Source: Daphnia pulex (Eukaryota; Arthropoda; Branchiopoda; Diplostraca; Daphniidae). Taken from it: a DNA stretch of 64,000 nt. Below the pieces are notes generated by a model. It ran no database searches. It saw only the letters and a program-made list of their open reading frames with translations, and had not been told where the DNA came from. Both the position numbers and the translations under genes were made by a program. Location of the stretch: NCBI RefSeq assembly GCF_021134715.1, contig NC_060025.1:2790001-2854000 (forward strand), written 5' to 3'. Position 1 is the stretch's first letter. Each line of letters opens with the position of its first letter. Positions 21,511 to 33,339 of the stretch are shown piece after piece.

Positions 21511-23629
21511 CATGTAACACAAGTTGACTGACCTCTCCGCCAGGTATACACAAAACGGAAAAATGAAAAATAAAATAAAATAAAAAAATTACTTTTGAGT
21601 CTTTTACACAAATTTTTATTTTTACTAAATCACGAAAAATGACGAAATTTAACCAAAATTATTTTGGGGGAAATTCATGGAAATTTAAAAAGAAAATGTC
21701 ATAAAATTGAAAAATCCTGAATTTGTTTGGGTGGAATGGAGGACAGGAGGCAGGTAAGAAGGTCGCGAGTTACCTGGCTGCTCACCTGAGAATCAGGAAG
21801 GTAAAAATCGATGACCCTGACCTCAAACTTTTCTCCGCGGTAGAAGAAGCTGAGCTGAGCTGAGCTGCTGACGAAGGAATGGGGAAGAATGGAAAGAAGA
21901 AGAAGAGGAGAAGGTTAACAACAACCAAAAAAAAAAGGCTATATATTTTTCCCAGCTGGTTTGTATATTTACCTTTTGGGATGAAGAGGAGGAGGGGAGT
22001 TGGGTGGAAAGAAAAAAAAAAGTCCCGTTAGAACACGAGAATAAGAAGAAGGTGCATCTCTTTTTTTGGTCGTCCGGTGTTGGGTTGCGACCGTTACCTA
22101 CTTTTAACTTTTTATTTATTTATTTTCTTATTTTCTAAAAAATGATGGGGGGAAGGAAATAAATACCTTTTGAACTCGGATCATCCCCCCCTTTCCCTAT
22201 AGAAAAATAAAGTTGACCTACTCATATTCTGACATTTCGTCAAATGATTTTTTAAACGTTTTAACTCAAAAATGTGCGACCCAAATTTTTTCCTCGACAA
22301 TTTTCAAAATGTCCACACACACGTCAGACGCTGAGATTTGTCGGCCTCAATTGTGGCCCAGAAAAAGTGATGCTCTCGTTTTATCTTCAAACATTGTGAA
22401 GTGAAAGCCAAACCAGGAAGAAGAAGATTCTTTCACCTCTTCCCCCCCCCTCCTTCTCCTTACTCTCTCCTCAAGTGGTTTTGAGGTCATATCCGGGTTC
22501 CCCCCCACCACCACCTCTCTCCCCCCTTATATTCCGCAGCTTCTCCTTTTCATTACAAAACATTTTTCTTTTCCTTTTAAAAAGAAAAATGGAAATGGTC
22601 ACGAGTTGTTGTAATTTGACCCCATTCCCCCCATCACCTCCAACTTCTTCCGGCATTTTTCACAGTCGAGGGGGGAAATGTTTAAATCTTTTTTTTACTA
22701 GCGCGAAATTTGAATGACATTTTCCCGGATATTACCAGTATATCCAACTGGCATGAACCGTAATGACCGATAGAACCGTACAGGATTGTTTGGTTGAAAA
22801 AAGAAGAAAAGAAAAAAATAAGTGGGCCAACTGTGGATGTGCTCTGGCCGTGTGTGCATGTCTATACACTTATATGGCCAGCAAAAGAAGAAGAAGAAGA
22901 AGAACCTACCTGGTGTAGTAGTAGTGCCGTTATATAGTCGCTGGCCATCGGTTGGGAATTTTATTTCTTTTCCTGCTGATGATGATGCCCAAAGGCTCGG
23001 CTCGCGCTATACGTGACCCATAATATCATCCAAAAAATTGAATAACATTTTTTCTATATTATTAACCAACGTATACTGTATAAAATAGCTAGACTTTGGG
23101 TTCGACCAGCAGACGATATAAAAATAAAACCCCGTCTGCTACATATATATACCCGCCGGAAGCTTACCAAAATATAATAGGCCAACTAGTAGATTTAGAC
23201 TCTCTATATTTCTTCCAACTCAAAAAAATATTATGCAAATGCAAATTTGATTGACAAAAAAAATAGCCGTTGCGTTCGCGCTCACAACTCAAAAAAATTT
23301 AAAAAAAATGGCCGCCGCGTGTATGTCTTTCCACTCCTCTTTTTCACCCCGCTGGCTATTTGGCACGGTAACCAGGAACTAACACACATTCTGGACTTTG
23401 GTTAGGTAGGTAGACACAAAAGGCGCATCTCTCTTCTATCGTCCAACAGACAATTTTTGATTTTTCCGATGACGTCATTATATTGGCAGGTCAAATGAAA
23501 CAAATCGATCGAATTATAGTAATGTGTGAACGTGTAATAATTGATCGATGAATAAATTAACATTTGGATCTCTCGTTATGCATATAATACTGGTAAATTG
23601 GCGTGAAAAATACGAAAATGTTGCGAATT

Positions 23630-24406
23630 TTATATCGTCTGCTGTCGTTGCTGGTAGCTTTGAATGGCCTGCAAGACGTTGGCGGCCAGCTGGGCCATTT
23701 CCGTCGGTGGTCCGCCGCCGACTGGATTGAGCGCTCGCAAGAATTCGGAGCGGCCCTTGCCGATGGCCAGCGGCGCCAACAAAATGCCACCGCCTAGAAC
23801 GATGAGCAAAACCGTCGAAGCGATGGCCAGCAGTTTGATTTTCAAAAAAATTTTCTCTTTGCTTTCCGGCTTCTTGACTTCGTGATGGTAGCCGGACGGC
23901 GGTTCGCCGTAATGGCCTTTGTAATCCTCGTCACCACCACCACCACCACCGCCGACGCCCTTGTGGAAAATCAAATCCCAAATTTCGTCTTCCAGCTCCT
24001 TTTTCTTGTCGAAGAAATGGGCGAAAAATTCCAGCAGGTGATCCTTGTCTTTGCCTTTGCCCGGCTTCTTGCTGGGCGGTGGTGCCGGGTAGTAGCCGTA
24101 CTCCTTTTTCTGCGGCCGCTGATGCTGGGAATGGTGGTAGGCCGATGGATCGTAGTACTGCTGCTCGTACTTTTTATTCCGGCTGTACGGATTGGCATGA
24201 CCCGCCCAGTCCGACGGCGTTGGGCCGCCAGCAGGAGATTCCAGCGATCCATCGTGTTGGTCGCTCATTGGCGAGTAGACGGAATGGACGTTGGACGTCC
24301 GGCTGATGATTTCGTCCTCATCGGCAATCACTTGACTTGAAGAGAATAAAATTAAAAATGACACGACTAAACTCATCGACCAGGTGCGGATGAAAACGAT
24401 TCCCAT
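23630..24406 (-). CDS. Secreted, Lys/Tyr/Gly-rich protein with C-terminal hydrophobic segment (unknown)
   Basis: Single-exon gene of 258 codons. The family is not recognised by name. The first ATG gives MGIVFIRTWSMSLVVSF then LILFSSSQVIADED, a plausible signal peptide cut after VIA. The middle is rich in Tyr, His, Pro and Lys (YEQQYYDPSAYHHSQHQ, KKPGKGKDKD) and has a Gly run near GVGGGGGGGDED. A 25-residue hydrophobic segment (LLAIASTVLLIVLGGGILL) is followed by GKGRSEFLRAL and the end MAQLAANVLQAIQSYQQRQQ. The same order (signal peptide, low-complexity middle, hydrophobic stretch, G-K-R-S-F-like motif, short amphipathic end) is seen in the gene at 26571-27473, so the two look like distant paralogs. 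A cuticle or matrix role is inference. An alternative start is the internal Met at residue 11. Confidence 0.8.
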   Translation of the reverse strand: MGIVFIRTWSMSLVVSFLILFSSSQVIADEDEIISRTSNVHSVYSPMSDQHDGSLESPAGGPTPSDWAGHANPYSRNKKYEQQYYDPSAYHHSQHQRPQKKEYGYYPAPPPSKKPGKGKDKDHLLEFFAHFFDKKKELEDEIWDLIFHKGVGGGGGGGDEDYKGHYGEPPSGYHHEVKKPESKEKIFLKIKLLAIASTVLLIVLGGGILLAPLAIGKGRSEFLRALNPVGGGPPTEMAQLAANVLQAIQSYQQRQQTI

Positions 24407-24425
24407 TTTGGGACGATCCGGCGGA

Positions 24426-24461
24426 ACTGAAGTGTCCGACCCATTCGTCCAGTCCTTTTAT
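24426..24461 (-). promoter_or_regulatory. Core promoter: TATA-like box plus initiator
   Basis: On the minus strand GATAAAAG (24454-24461) lies about 30 bp before TCAGT (24426-24430), the arthropod initiator. Transcription would start near 24428, only about 22 bp before the ATG at 24406. Confidence 0.6.
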
Positions 24462-26570
24462 CTCGTCTGTCAATTTTTCCACCATCATATCATCGACGCA
24501 TTTTGATGATGGTTGACACTGGATTTATCAGTCCTTTTAAAAGACGCCGTGGGAATTAATTGCAATTGGGGGGGTCATTAAATCGTATAGTAATACACAT
24601 CCCGGCCGGCAGCAGCAGCAGACGTGACTTGTGTGCACAATTCGACCACAGACAGTCCGGCGAAATATATAACAGAATGATGCTGGACACGCCCGGCCGA
24701 ACAAATACACACGTACGGGACTTTACGTGGAAAATATAATCATAAAACATCGTTTTGAAAAAAGATATATATTAACATATTCTAACGTACGTATATATAA
24801 ATCGAAACGGGCTAAATTGGCGATGCGATCCGTTAGGTTTTAACTCTCAAATAAATTCCAGTTTTCTAACACTCCTGGTCTACAGCCTCCAGTAAAATAA
24901 CCGTCGGGCGATAGAATCAAATAAAAAGATGATCCATCAAAAAAAGAGTTAATAATTTATCCTTTCGGGGGCTAGCTAGCTGCTGGTAATGTTGAAAAAT
25001 TACACCGGCGTAATCAGTTTTTGAGCACGCCTGTGCTGTTATTATTATTCAAAGTTATATAATCAGAATTGGCTGATTTTTTGATTCAGTTCCGCGCTAT
25101 AGCTATATAAGAAAATATTTTTCCAGGCTGTTGTTGTTCGTGTGTGTCAGTTCACACAGAATTTTTTCTCGTTCCTCCTCCTTTTGTGGGTGTTGTGTGT
25201 AACTGTACATTCGTTATTTCTTACAACCCAAATAAAAATGGACGACAACACAAGCGGAGACATTCGCCGGTGCGAACTTGTCGACCTGAATTGTTTCGTT
25301 TTTATTTTTTAGATTTTTTTGTTACGTGGCCTTTTTCTTTCTTTAGCTGTTTGTAATTACGGGACTCTTGACAAAACTGGTTATTTCACCTCCAGTTGTA
25401 TGACATTTATACATTTTCCTCGTTTAACACATTTATCGCAAATATTTTGTTGAAAATATTATTTCTTTTGTTTTTGGTTTTTTTAAAGATACCGGACATC
25501 CGTTGAATTGAATCAATGAAAAATCTAAGTTTTTTTGGAATATTTTTTGAAGAGATTGTTGTGGTGTGTATTATTTGGTCGCACAATGTACATATTTTTG
25601 TGTGTTGAGGGAATTGTTGTTGCTGCGAGACAACAACAAACAAGGGGAAATAATTAAAACAATTTCAGGGTTGCAGACTACAACAAATAAATAGACAAAA
25701 AAAAAGAGGAAGGGTTTTTTCTTGTTGTGATGTGTGGGTAGGCTAGTTTTTTTGTTTTCAGAAGAGGAGGATGCCAAGGAAATAAATTATTAATTGTTTT
25801 TAATTTAAAACAAAAGCTGCAAAAAAAAATTGGAGGAGGAAGATCCGACACACACAGTTACACACACAATCACGCACACACACACAGAGAGAGAGGCGGG
25901 AATAGCGTTGAAAAAGTTTCAGACAAAAAAAAAATTGTTATTCAAATAAATTAAAAAAATTCCCCATTTTTTAAATTTTGGGTTCTTTTTCGGACCGGCC
26001 GAAATTTTTTAGAAAAATTGAATTCCCCCCCCCCCCCCATTTTTTTTCAAATTTTTCGATTCGTTGTGAAATTCGTGTGTGTGCGCGTTTTTGTTTGAGC
26101 AATCGAAAAAAAAAAAAATTGTTCATTTGGTGTCGGTGCGTTGGCGAAAAAGCCAAAAATCGCCAACCAAAAAAAAAGATGAAATTTCGAGTTTCTCTTT
26201 TTTCTATAAATTAAAAATTGGTGACTTTCCGATCAAATGGAGGGTTGGGGGGATGTAATATCAAAAGTGAGGGGGGGGAGGAAAAAAAATCCCGCTTAAT
26301 ACTCCCGACTCCCCCCAGTGTCAAGAATTTTAATTTGAAAAAATTTTCAGAAATTTTTTGTGTGTTTTTAGGAGGGGGGAGAGAGACTAAGACGATAATT
26401 TTTTTTTTGTAACGATACGTACTGGAATTTAAATTAAGAAAAAAAAAAATTGGGTGAAAAATTGTTGGGGGGGGAGGAAAAAAAATCCATCGTGATCCCG
26501 TCCGTCCATCACCCGCATTTCTTCTCATCTTTTCTTCAAGAAGAAAAGATTCGAAATGAATTCAATTTTT
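24462..26570. other. Gene-free interval
   Basis: AT-rich DNA with a C14 run at 26025-26038, CA/GA tracts near 25850-25895 and several A- or T-runs. No coding support. Confidence 0.6.
26025..26038. repeat. C homopolymer (14 bp)
   Basis: Fourteen consecutive C residues, unusually long; length may be unreliable in the assembly. Confidence 0.8.
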
Positions 26571-27473
26571 TTATTGCTGGTTGGGCTTGTAGCTGTCGAC
26601 GAGGTTGATGACGTATTCAGCTAGGACGTTGAGGTTGTCGCGGGACAAGTACTCGGACTCCCAGAGGCTGCTGAAGGAGCGTTTGCCGACTCCTAGACCG
26701 ATGATGGGCAGCGAGAGGAAGGCTCCTACACCGACCAGGGCGGCTGTGATGGCGGCAACTCCGAAGCTCTTGACCGACGAGACTCCACCGTCCTTTCCGT
26801 AGTACTCTGGCAGACGAAGGCTGGGCAGACTGGGCATTTTGGGCAACTTGGGCAGCTTGAGCTTGACCTTGGAATCCTTGACGGGGTAGTAGTAGTAGTA
26901 GTAGCCCTGGTGGCCGGGGGTCGAGTAGGAAGGAGCTGGGGCCGGTTGGTCGTAAGAAGGAGCAGCGGCGGGCGAGTAGGATGGAGGAGCCTGTGGGTAT
27001 TGGGGAGCAGCATCGTAAGATGGTGCTGGAACACTGTAGGCGGGCTGGGCCGGTTGCTCATAGGCAGGAGGAGCCGGGGCGTATTGTTGAGGAGCAGCGT
27101 CGTAGGATGGCTGAGATTCGTAGGCCTGAGGAGCCGGTTGGGAGTACTGGATAGGAGCCGGAGCGGCGTGATGCTCGTGATGGTCGTGGTGGTGGTGGTG
27201 GGCGCCGTCACGGGACTGGGCTACAGCCTGGGGCTGAGCCGGACGGGCGTAGTAGACTTTAGGAGCCGGATCGTTGGATCTCGACGTTTTACCGGGTTTG
27301 CTGGATTCGACAGGAGCCGAAGCGGCGGCTTCCGGTTCGACGGCCGAGTTTTCAACAGCGGCTGGTTCGGCCACCAAAGCGGCGGCTGTGGCGACGGGCT
27401 GTGCCTCGACCACCTTCGTCTCTTCGGCCAGAGCAGCGCAGGCCAGCGCCAAAACGATGAGTGCGAGTCTCAT
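26571..27473 (-). CDS. Secreted Pro/Ala/Tyr/His-rich protein with C-terminal hydrophobic segment (unknown)
   Basis: Single coding exon of 300 residues. I chose ATG at 27473, which gives a textbook signal peptide (MRLALIVLALACAALA, cut before EETK); the open frame extends upstream only to a TTG. A long Ala/Glu/Pro-rich part is followed by a His block (HHHHHDHHEHH, about residues 92-102) and imperfect repeats built on PSYDAAPQ and PAPSY, then GYYYYYYPVKD and a Lys/Leu/Pro run (KLKLPKLPKMPSLPSL). A hydrophobic segment (SFGVAAITAALVGVGAFLSL) precedes GKRSFSSLWE and the end LNVLAEYVINLVDSYKPNQQ. Low-complexity Pro/Tyr repeats are common in arthropod cuticle and glue-like proteins, which is the likeliest class; function is unknown. 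Confidence 0.85.
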   Translation of the reverse strand: MRLALIVLALACAALAEETKVVEAQPVATAAALVAEPAAVENSAVEPEAAASAPVESSKPGKTSRSNDPAPKVYYARPAQPQAVAQSRDGAHHHHHDHHEHHAAPAPIQYSQPAPQAYESQPSYDAAPQQYAPAPPAYEQPAQPAYSVPAPSYDAAPQYPQAPPSYSPAAAPSYDQPAPAPSYSTPGHQGYYYYYYPVKDSKVKLKLPKLPKMPSLPSLRLPEYYGKDGGVSSVKSFGVAAITAALVGVGAFLSLPIIGLGVGKRSFSSLWESEYLSRDNLNVLAEYVINLVDSYKPNQQ

Positions 27474-27731
27474 TTTCTTGTGAATTTTTCTCAACTTCCT
27501 GATTTGATTTTAAAATTGAAATGAATGAATGAATGAAATTGTTCAAATAATTTTTTTTAGAAAAAATTTAAATTTTCGATTGCAGATTAAAATGGGAAGA
27601 CTCACGATTCAAGATCCAAAAAATAGGAGAACTGAATAAACCAAGTTCTGTGTCTTGTTGCACTTGTCGACGGAGGAGCTGTGGAAACCAGGAGCCACTT
27701 GTTGTTGTGTGAAGATTCACGGAAGAACTGA
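27474..27731 (-). promoter_or_regulatory. 5' UTR with intron for the secreted Pro/Tyr-rich gene
   Basis: Reading the minus strand, TCAGT (27727-27731) is a plausible transcription start. A good donor (TTGAATC|GTGAGT, GT at 27604-27605) and acceptor (AAATCAG|GAAG, at 27499-27501) define a 107-bp leader intron (27499-27605) just before the ATG. Confidence 0.5.
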
Positions 27732-27754
27732 AGATGCTCCTGTCGATGGCCCTG

Positions 27755-27762
27755 CTTTTATG
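27755..27762 (-). promoter_or_regulatory. TATA-like box of the secreted Pro/Tyr-rich gene
   Basis: CATAAAAG on the minus strand, about 30 bp before the TCAGT initiator. The layout matches the promoter at 24426-24461. Confidence 0.55.
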
Positions 27763-30700
27763 CCCGAAATTTCCTCACCACCAGACTTACCTACCTGTGT
27801 GTACTGTGTGTGTGTGTGTGTGGTAGAAGGTAGAAAAAAGATGACGTCGAAAAAGCCAATGGAAACTGGGAGAGAAACAGCCGGATGGGTAGGAGGTGCT
27901 GGGCTGTTGGCTGTTGGATGGCTGGGCTGGCTGGGCTGGTGCACCAACCACAGACCACCGAAACCCCAAAAAAGTGGGGCTAGCTGTTTTCTTCTTCTTC
28001 TTTTAGATGAAACAAGAAGAAGAAGAAGGTTTTTTTCTTATGTGGGACACATGCCTTCCAGCCCCCCCCCCCCCCACCACCACCCTCCGCCCGACACACA
28101 CGTTAGTTCAGGTAAGAAGTTGCTGGTCTGCCAGGAGGCACAACTCCTCCCATATACGAGACACTGATTTTCTCCATTTGGCCGCTGGCGGAATTCACCG
28201 TTATATCCTCCTGTTCAAAAAGTATACGTGCGCCGAGGATTCTTCTTCTTCTTGTCGACCATTTTTGGTCGGTTGGTGGGGGGGAAACATACGTCCAGGT
28301 AACATATCAAATGTATAAGAAGAAGAAGAAATTGGGTACATTTGGTTGTACCGTATATGCTGGGGTGCCATGTCGACACAGAAAAAAAATAGAAATTTTT
28401 GTTTCATCAAACGGATGTCAATGTCGGAATCATTAGGAATGTGTGTGTGTGTGTACGTACGGAAGCAGGTCAATTCATCTTCTCAGCTTTCACCGCCCAA
28501 CTGCGTCATCATCCGGAATGAGGAAGTATACATATGAGCGGCAACCTGATTTTTCTTCTTCTTCTTCCGTCATTCCAATTACATTTAATTTTACCTTGGC
28601 CTACTAATGAAATTAAAATAAAATTTTTTTGGGGGGAAAATTACTATTATTATGGGAATAAAATTTGGCCGGCTGTCCAATAGACCTTACAATTATATCC
28701 TATACGTAAAAAATAAACTACATGACGGAAATCTTATATAAAATAAACTCGATGGATATTATTATTATTATTTTTTTTTTTTTTTTCGGAATAAAGAAAA
28801 AAAGTTACATCATCAAATCGTATTAGGAGAGCTAAATGGCTGGCTGGTATGATTGGAATGTCTATAGTGCTGGCCCAGCAGCAGCAGCAGGTGGACTGGA
28901 CAACAACAGAGGCTGGCCATCGGCCGGTCGGTCGCCGTTCCCGCAATAATATCCGCTGATGGCGATGCTGTTGCTGCTGCTGCAACCCGCCGGACCGTGC
29001 AATAAGTCAAGGTCAACACCGAAAAACGCCATAATCTTCCCGAAAAAAAAAAAATAAAAGACATTTATTGGCTAATGCTAAAAAAGGGGGGTGACCTGTC
29101 GCCCAATAAATATTTAAAAAAAAACTGCGCATCACATAGCTTCCAGCCTTTTTTTATTTTAAATATTTTAAATGTTATGAATCGATAATACAAGGCCCGT
29201 CCGAATAATATTGCGATTGATTTATTTCCGGGACTGAGAGCAAAATCAGGGTTCGGTCGTGACATTTTGCCAAGTTTTTCTTTATTTTCTTTATTTTATT
29301 TTTGGGTTGGAATATCAGAAACAAAATATGCTGGAAATTAAGGTCTCATCCTTTTTTGGGTTTTTGTTAGAATTTCACCTGGATTCCCGTGGATTCCGTC
29401 ACATACCGTCGAGAATTTTGAGAACAATTCAAAAAGGAAATGACTGCGGCTGTTTGACAAGTTCGTTAACATAAGATTACGTATAAGCGGTTGGTTGAAG
29501 AAGAAGAGGTGATGAGAGAGACTCATTAATATCCGATTAGCGATAGAATTCTACAGCACAGGAAAAAAAAAGAGAAAAATCCCGGATCACTTCCGGGAGT
29601 GAAACTAACGTCATTCATTTCTGGGGTTTCGCCTTCTGTCAGTCGCAGCTTTATTTTCTGGGCAGCTACTATTTTTAAAGTCGTTATTGTATAGTCTCTT
29701 TTGTTCACTTTTTCAGAGAGGTTATTCACCATTTTCTTTTTTCTTTCTTTTTTGTTGTTGTCCAAATTTGCCACCGCGATTGAGGTAAACAAACGAGCAA
29801 ATATCCCGGCCATTTTTATTTTTTTGAAAAATGTACGTCTGTCTGTCTGCCTGTGTGTGTGTGTGGGAGATATATGGGAAGGGGATGAATTCCGTCGTGG
29901 AATTCGTCTGGACAATGACCTCGACATTATGTCACTTCCGCCATACATGGCGAAACACCTGTTTCACCAATCATTTCCTTATTCATTTTCGTCGTTGTTT
30001 TTTCAAAATTGACTTTCGTCATTTTTTGGGAGGAGGATATTTAAAATAAAATTTGAGGTCACAAAATCCACACCAAAATTTATTTTCCCGGCGGAACCAA
30101 TGGCCGAAATTTTGGTTGGAAAAAAAGATTTTCAACGAACGAACGAACGAAAAAAAGGGGGACGACGGATGACGTCAAATATTGTTCATCTTTAAACGAA
30201 AAAAAAAAGTGTTACTCGGTTATGTGTGCGAGTATCCACAACGATATTTTATTTAACAAAAAAAGGCCCAGGTCCGACTTTTCCTTTCGACCCACAACGG
30301 AGCTCTCACCTGTTGCGTGTTCCGAATGTTCCAATTTTTATTTTATTTTATTTTTTTCGTTCTAAAAGAAAAATGACCGTACGGAATGTGCTATAGCGGT
30401 TGTTTGTCCAGGTGAAAAGTACGGTCTGATTTTTTCCCTTTAAATTGATCTCTTTAAAAAAAGAAAGAAAATATAACGAGCAGCTAAAGAATGATTATAG
30501 ATTTATTTCCGAGCAAAACGTTTCCGTTTCCCATTAAAAAAAAAGTAAATTTCTCAAAAAACCAATTTTTAACTATAAATAGAATTTTTCAGCCCCCCGG
30601 GGCAAATGTGATTTACGAGCTAATTGAATCGAAATAATAATTATTTTTCTTGATTCAGAAAAAAAAAATTCCAATTTAGGGCGCGCACCTGTTGCCTGTG

Positions 30701-32900
30701 TGTTACAGATGAAAATTGATGGTCAATTTTTCTTCTTCTTTTTCTTTATCTTTTTTCGCCATGTAATACAATAAAAAGAAGCGCATTCTTTCCAGACTGT
30801 GAAAATATTTTTTTCGCGGTTAAGAATAAAAAAAAGCTCAAAAATAAAAATTGACCACGATTCACCGTACATACCTGGGCCCAAGTGAACGGTGAGTGTA
30901 GGTTTTTTTTTCTTAGCCAGAGATATGAAATATAGCGGTTCATTTGCTGGGGGAAAAAAATGTACATATACACACACATCTATCGCTCTGCTGCTGCTGC
31001 TACTGCCATTTTACCTGTGTGTTATATATTTACAGCGGTGGATCGCCAGTTAGTCGACTTACATTCACGTTAGTTTTTCTTTATTTTTTCTTTACCCAAT
31101 GGACACACACGTTTGTTTGCTCATCATCACATCTCTCAGCTTCCATATGACTATACTATTAAGACCAGCTGTTGTTGTTGTATCGGACGCCAAACGACAC
31201 GGTCTGCTTCTTTTCTATTTTCCAATCTCTCCCCCACCAAAAAAAAGGTTTGACGTCACGAAGAAGAAGAAAATGTTGTCCGGCGTGACAGACAATGCGC
31301 CAAACAACAGCAAGAAATGGACAGGCGAAATCCAGGGCGGCTGCACAGTTGCACACGGTGTCAGCTTTCTCGCGGATCTCCTGGTCGGCTCAAAAAAGTG
31401 GAGAGACGACGCAGATGAATGTTGAGGAGAGAAGGATGGAACTGGGTTAACGTGTGTTACAATAATGGTAGCAGCAGCAGCAGTTGTTGTTCACCTTCTT
31501 CTTCTTCTTTCTAACAAGAACCGGACGAACCGGAGCTGATGGCCACTCGGTTGTTCACACAAAAGTTTTTGGCTCCTTTTTTTTTTAATTTATAAAAGAA
31601 AAAGAACAACAACAACCTGAATGAACATTCGTTTGATAGAAAGAAAAGAAAGAAAATTCACGTCAGGTGAGATGCCTACGGGGGGGAATTGCATTCTTTT
31701 TTTTCCAGGCCAGACATTCGTCGTCCCTCTGTGTGTGTGGCAGCTTTGTATGCCATTGATTGCTGCCATTTCGATGACTTTTCAAATCAAATACTAAAAC
31801 AACTGTCAATAAATAATAAGAAAAAAACAGTCAAAAATTTCAAGGTTTAGTTTTGGTGAGCTAGTTAAAAGTTAATATACTTTGACACGGACTCTCTGAA
31901 TGGACGTGTGACGAACTCACGAAGAACTTTTTTCTTTTCTTTTTCTTTTATTTATTCAGACAGGAAGGGCAAAGCACCGGCGCCTGACCTAATTTTGCCT
32001 GATTTTTTATTTATTTATTTATTTTTTTTTTCGTTTCTTGTTTGTCGGATTTGGTTGGGTTCGACCACGAACCGCATCGATTCGATTCTAGAGGACTTGA
32101 AGGAAATATGCCAATAATATTTATTGTTCAGATATGTGTATCTCTCTACATTTCGCGGTCGGTGGTCGGGGCTTTCTCTAAAACTATAATCACTATCCGT
32201 GCAATGATTGGACGTAATGACCTACACCGTACACACATAACACTGAAAAAAATAAAAAGAAAAGAAAAACGGACATGATTTTTTGGGGTTTTTTTGGCGT
32301 TCCGGAAGTGGCGGAGGGGAAGTGGCGGTTTATTTTCCACAAAACGAAAAATAAAATAAAAAATATAAAAATTGGCCCACCCTGAAGGCGTGAAGGTAAA
32401 AAAAAAAATTTTGTTTTTCAAATTTCTAAACTGTTTTCGTCATTGGAAAGAAATTCGAGTTGAAACATTCCCGATTTAGACTGTAAAAAATAAAAAAGGC
32501 AACGGTACAAAGACGAAAAAGTTCTGTCAAATAAAGTCAGGGGAAAAAAGAAGAAAAAAACCCACGACAAAACAAAAGTTCAAACCCGAGGAAAAAATAA
32601 GGAAAAGAAGAAGAAGAAGACGACCGACATTCGATTCGATTGTTCGTCGTTCGGGTCCTCGGCTCCGAGGGAAAACGAACTTTGAACCGACACGGCGTAT
32701 CAGAGACCCTTGCGGTGTTGCACCGTTCGTTTTTATATATTTTCCTTTCTTTTTGTTATCTCTCCTCACGGATGAAAGAACCGTCCCGACCCCCCTCGTC
32801 CGACCCCATCGACCTACACACAAAAGTTTTCTTACTCACGTCACTAAACAAAATAAAAAACGTGAATCGTCTTCTCCCGCTTTTTTTCAGCGCTCAACAG

Positions 32901-33009
32901 TGGCGCCATCTATCGACCATCTACTAAAATTGAATTTTCGTATTTGTTGTCCGCTAGATGGCGGAAATAATAAATGACTCTCCTAATAGCTACTGACATC
33001 TAGCGGTCA
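32901..33009. promoter_or_regulatory. Cluster of three CTCF-like motifs
   Basis: TGGCGCCATCTATCGA (32901-32916, core on the minus strand), CCGCTAGATGGCGG (32951-32964, plus) and GACATCTAGCGGTCA (32995-33009, minus) all fit the pattern YAGATGGCG or its near variants. Three within 110 bp in a 10-kb non-coding stretch is unlikely by chance. Occupancy is inferred. Confidence 0.45.
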
Positions 33010-33316
33010 GCCGAAAACTACGAGATTTCAAAAAATAAGAAAGGAAAAGTGGAGAGGTTAAAATAAAAAAGGAAGAAGGAAAAAAAAGAGAAACGTGAAT
33101 AATTAAAATAAAATCTTCATTATCCACTGGTGAATCACGAAGTGAAGATTCCGGAAAAAGCCAGGAGAAAGCTCCCCACCTCCCCCAAAAGATAAAAATC
33201 TGAATTAAAACTCGCAGAAAATTGCTATTATTGCGACAATAAGGGAGAAAGGGAGGCGGGAAAGACCCGTGTCACTCAACCGAACAAAAGTGAGAATGAA
33301 ACCAAGCGCAGAGAGA

Positions 33317-33339
33317 GTGTGTGTGTGTGTGTGTGTGTG
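33317..33339. repeat. (TG)n microsatellite
   Basis: About eleven uninterrupted TG units. Confidence 0.9.

Larger units (their letters stand above)
20010..23629. other. Gene-free interval
   Basis: About 3.6 kb of AT-rich DNA with A/T homopolymers. A perfect hairpin and a TATA box lie at 20559-20597, and a CTCF-like motif at 21494-21510. The short ORFs present look like chance. Confidence 0.55.

Noticed and set aside
23882-24340. 152-codon ORF on the plus strand
   Set aside because: It is antisense to the secreted gene at 23630-24406 and has no domain or promoter support.
26910-27524. 204-codon ORF on the plus strand
   Set aside because: It is antisense to the secreted Pro/Tyr-rich gene; its Gly/Arg/Val-rich sequence is the mirror of the repeats, and the minus frame has a signal peptide and promoter.
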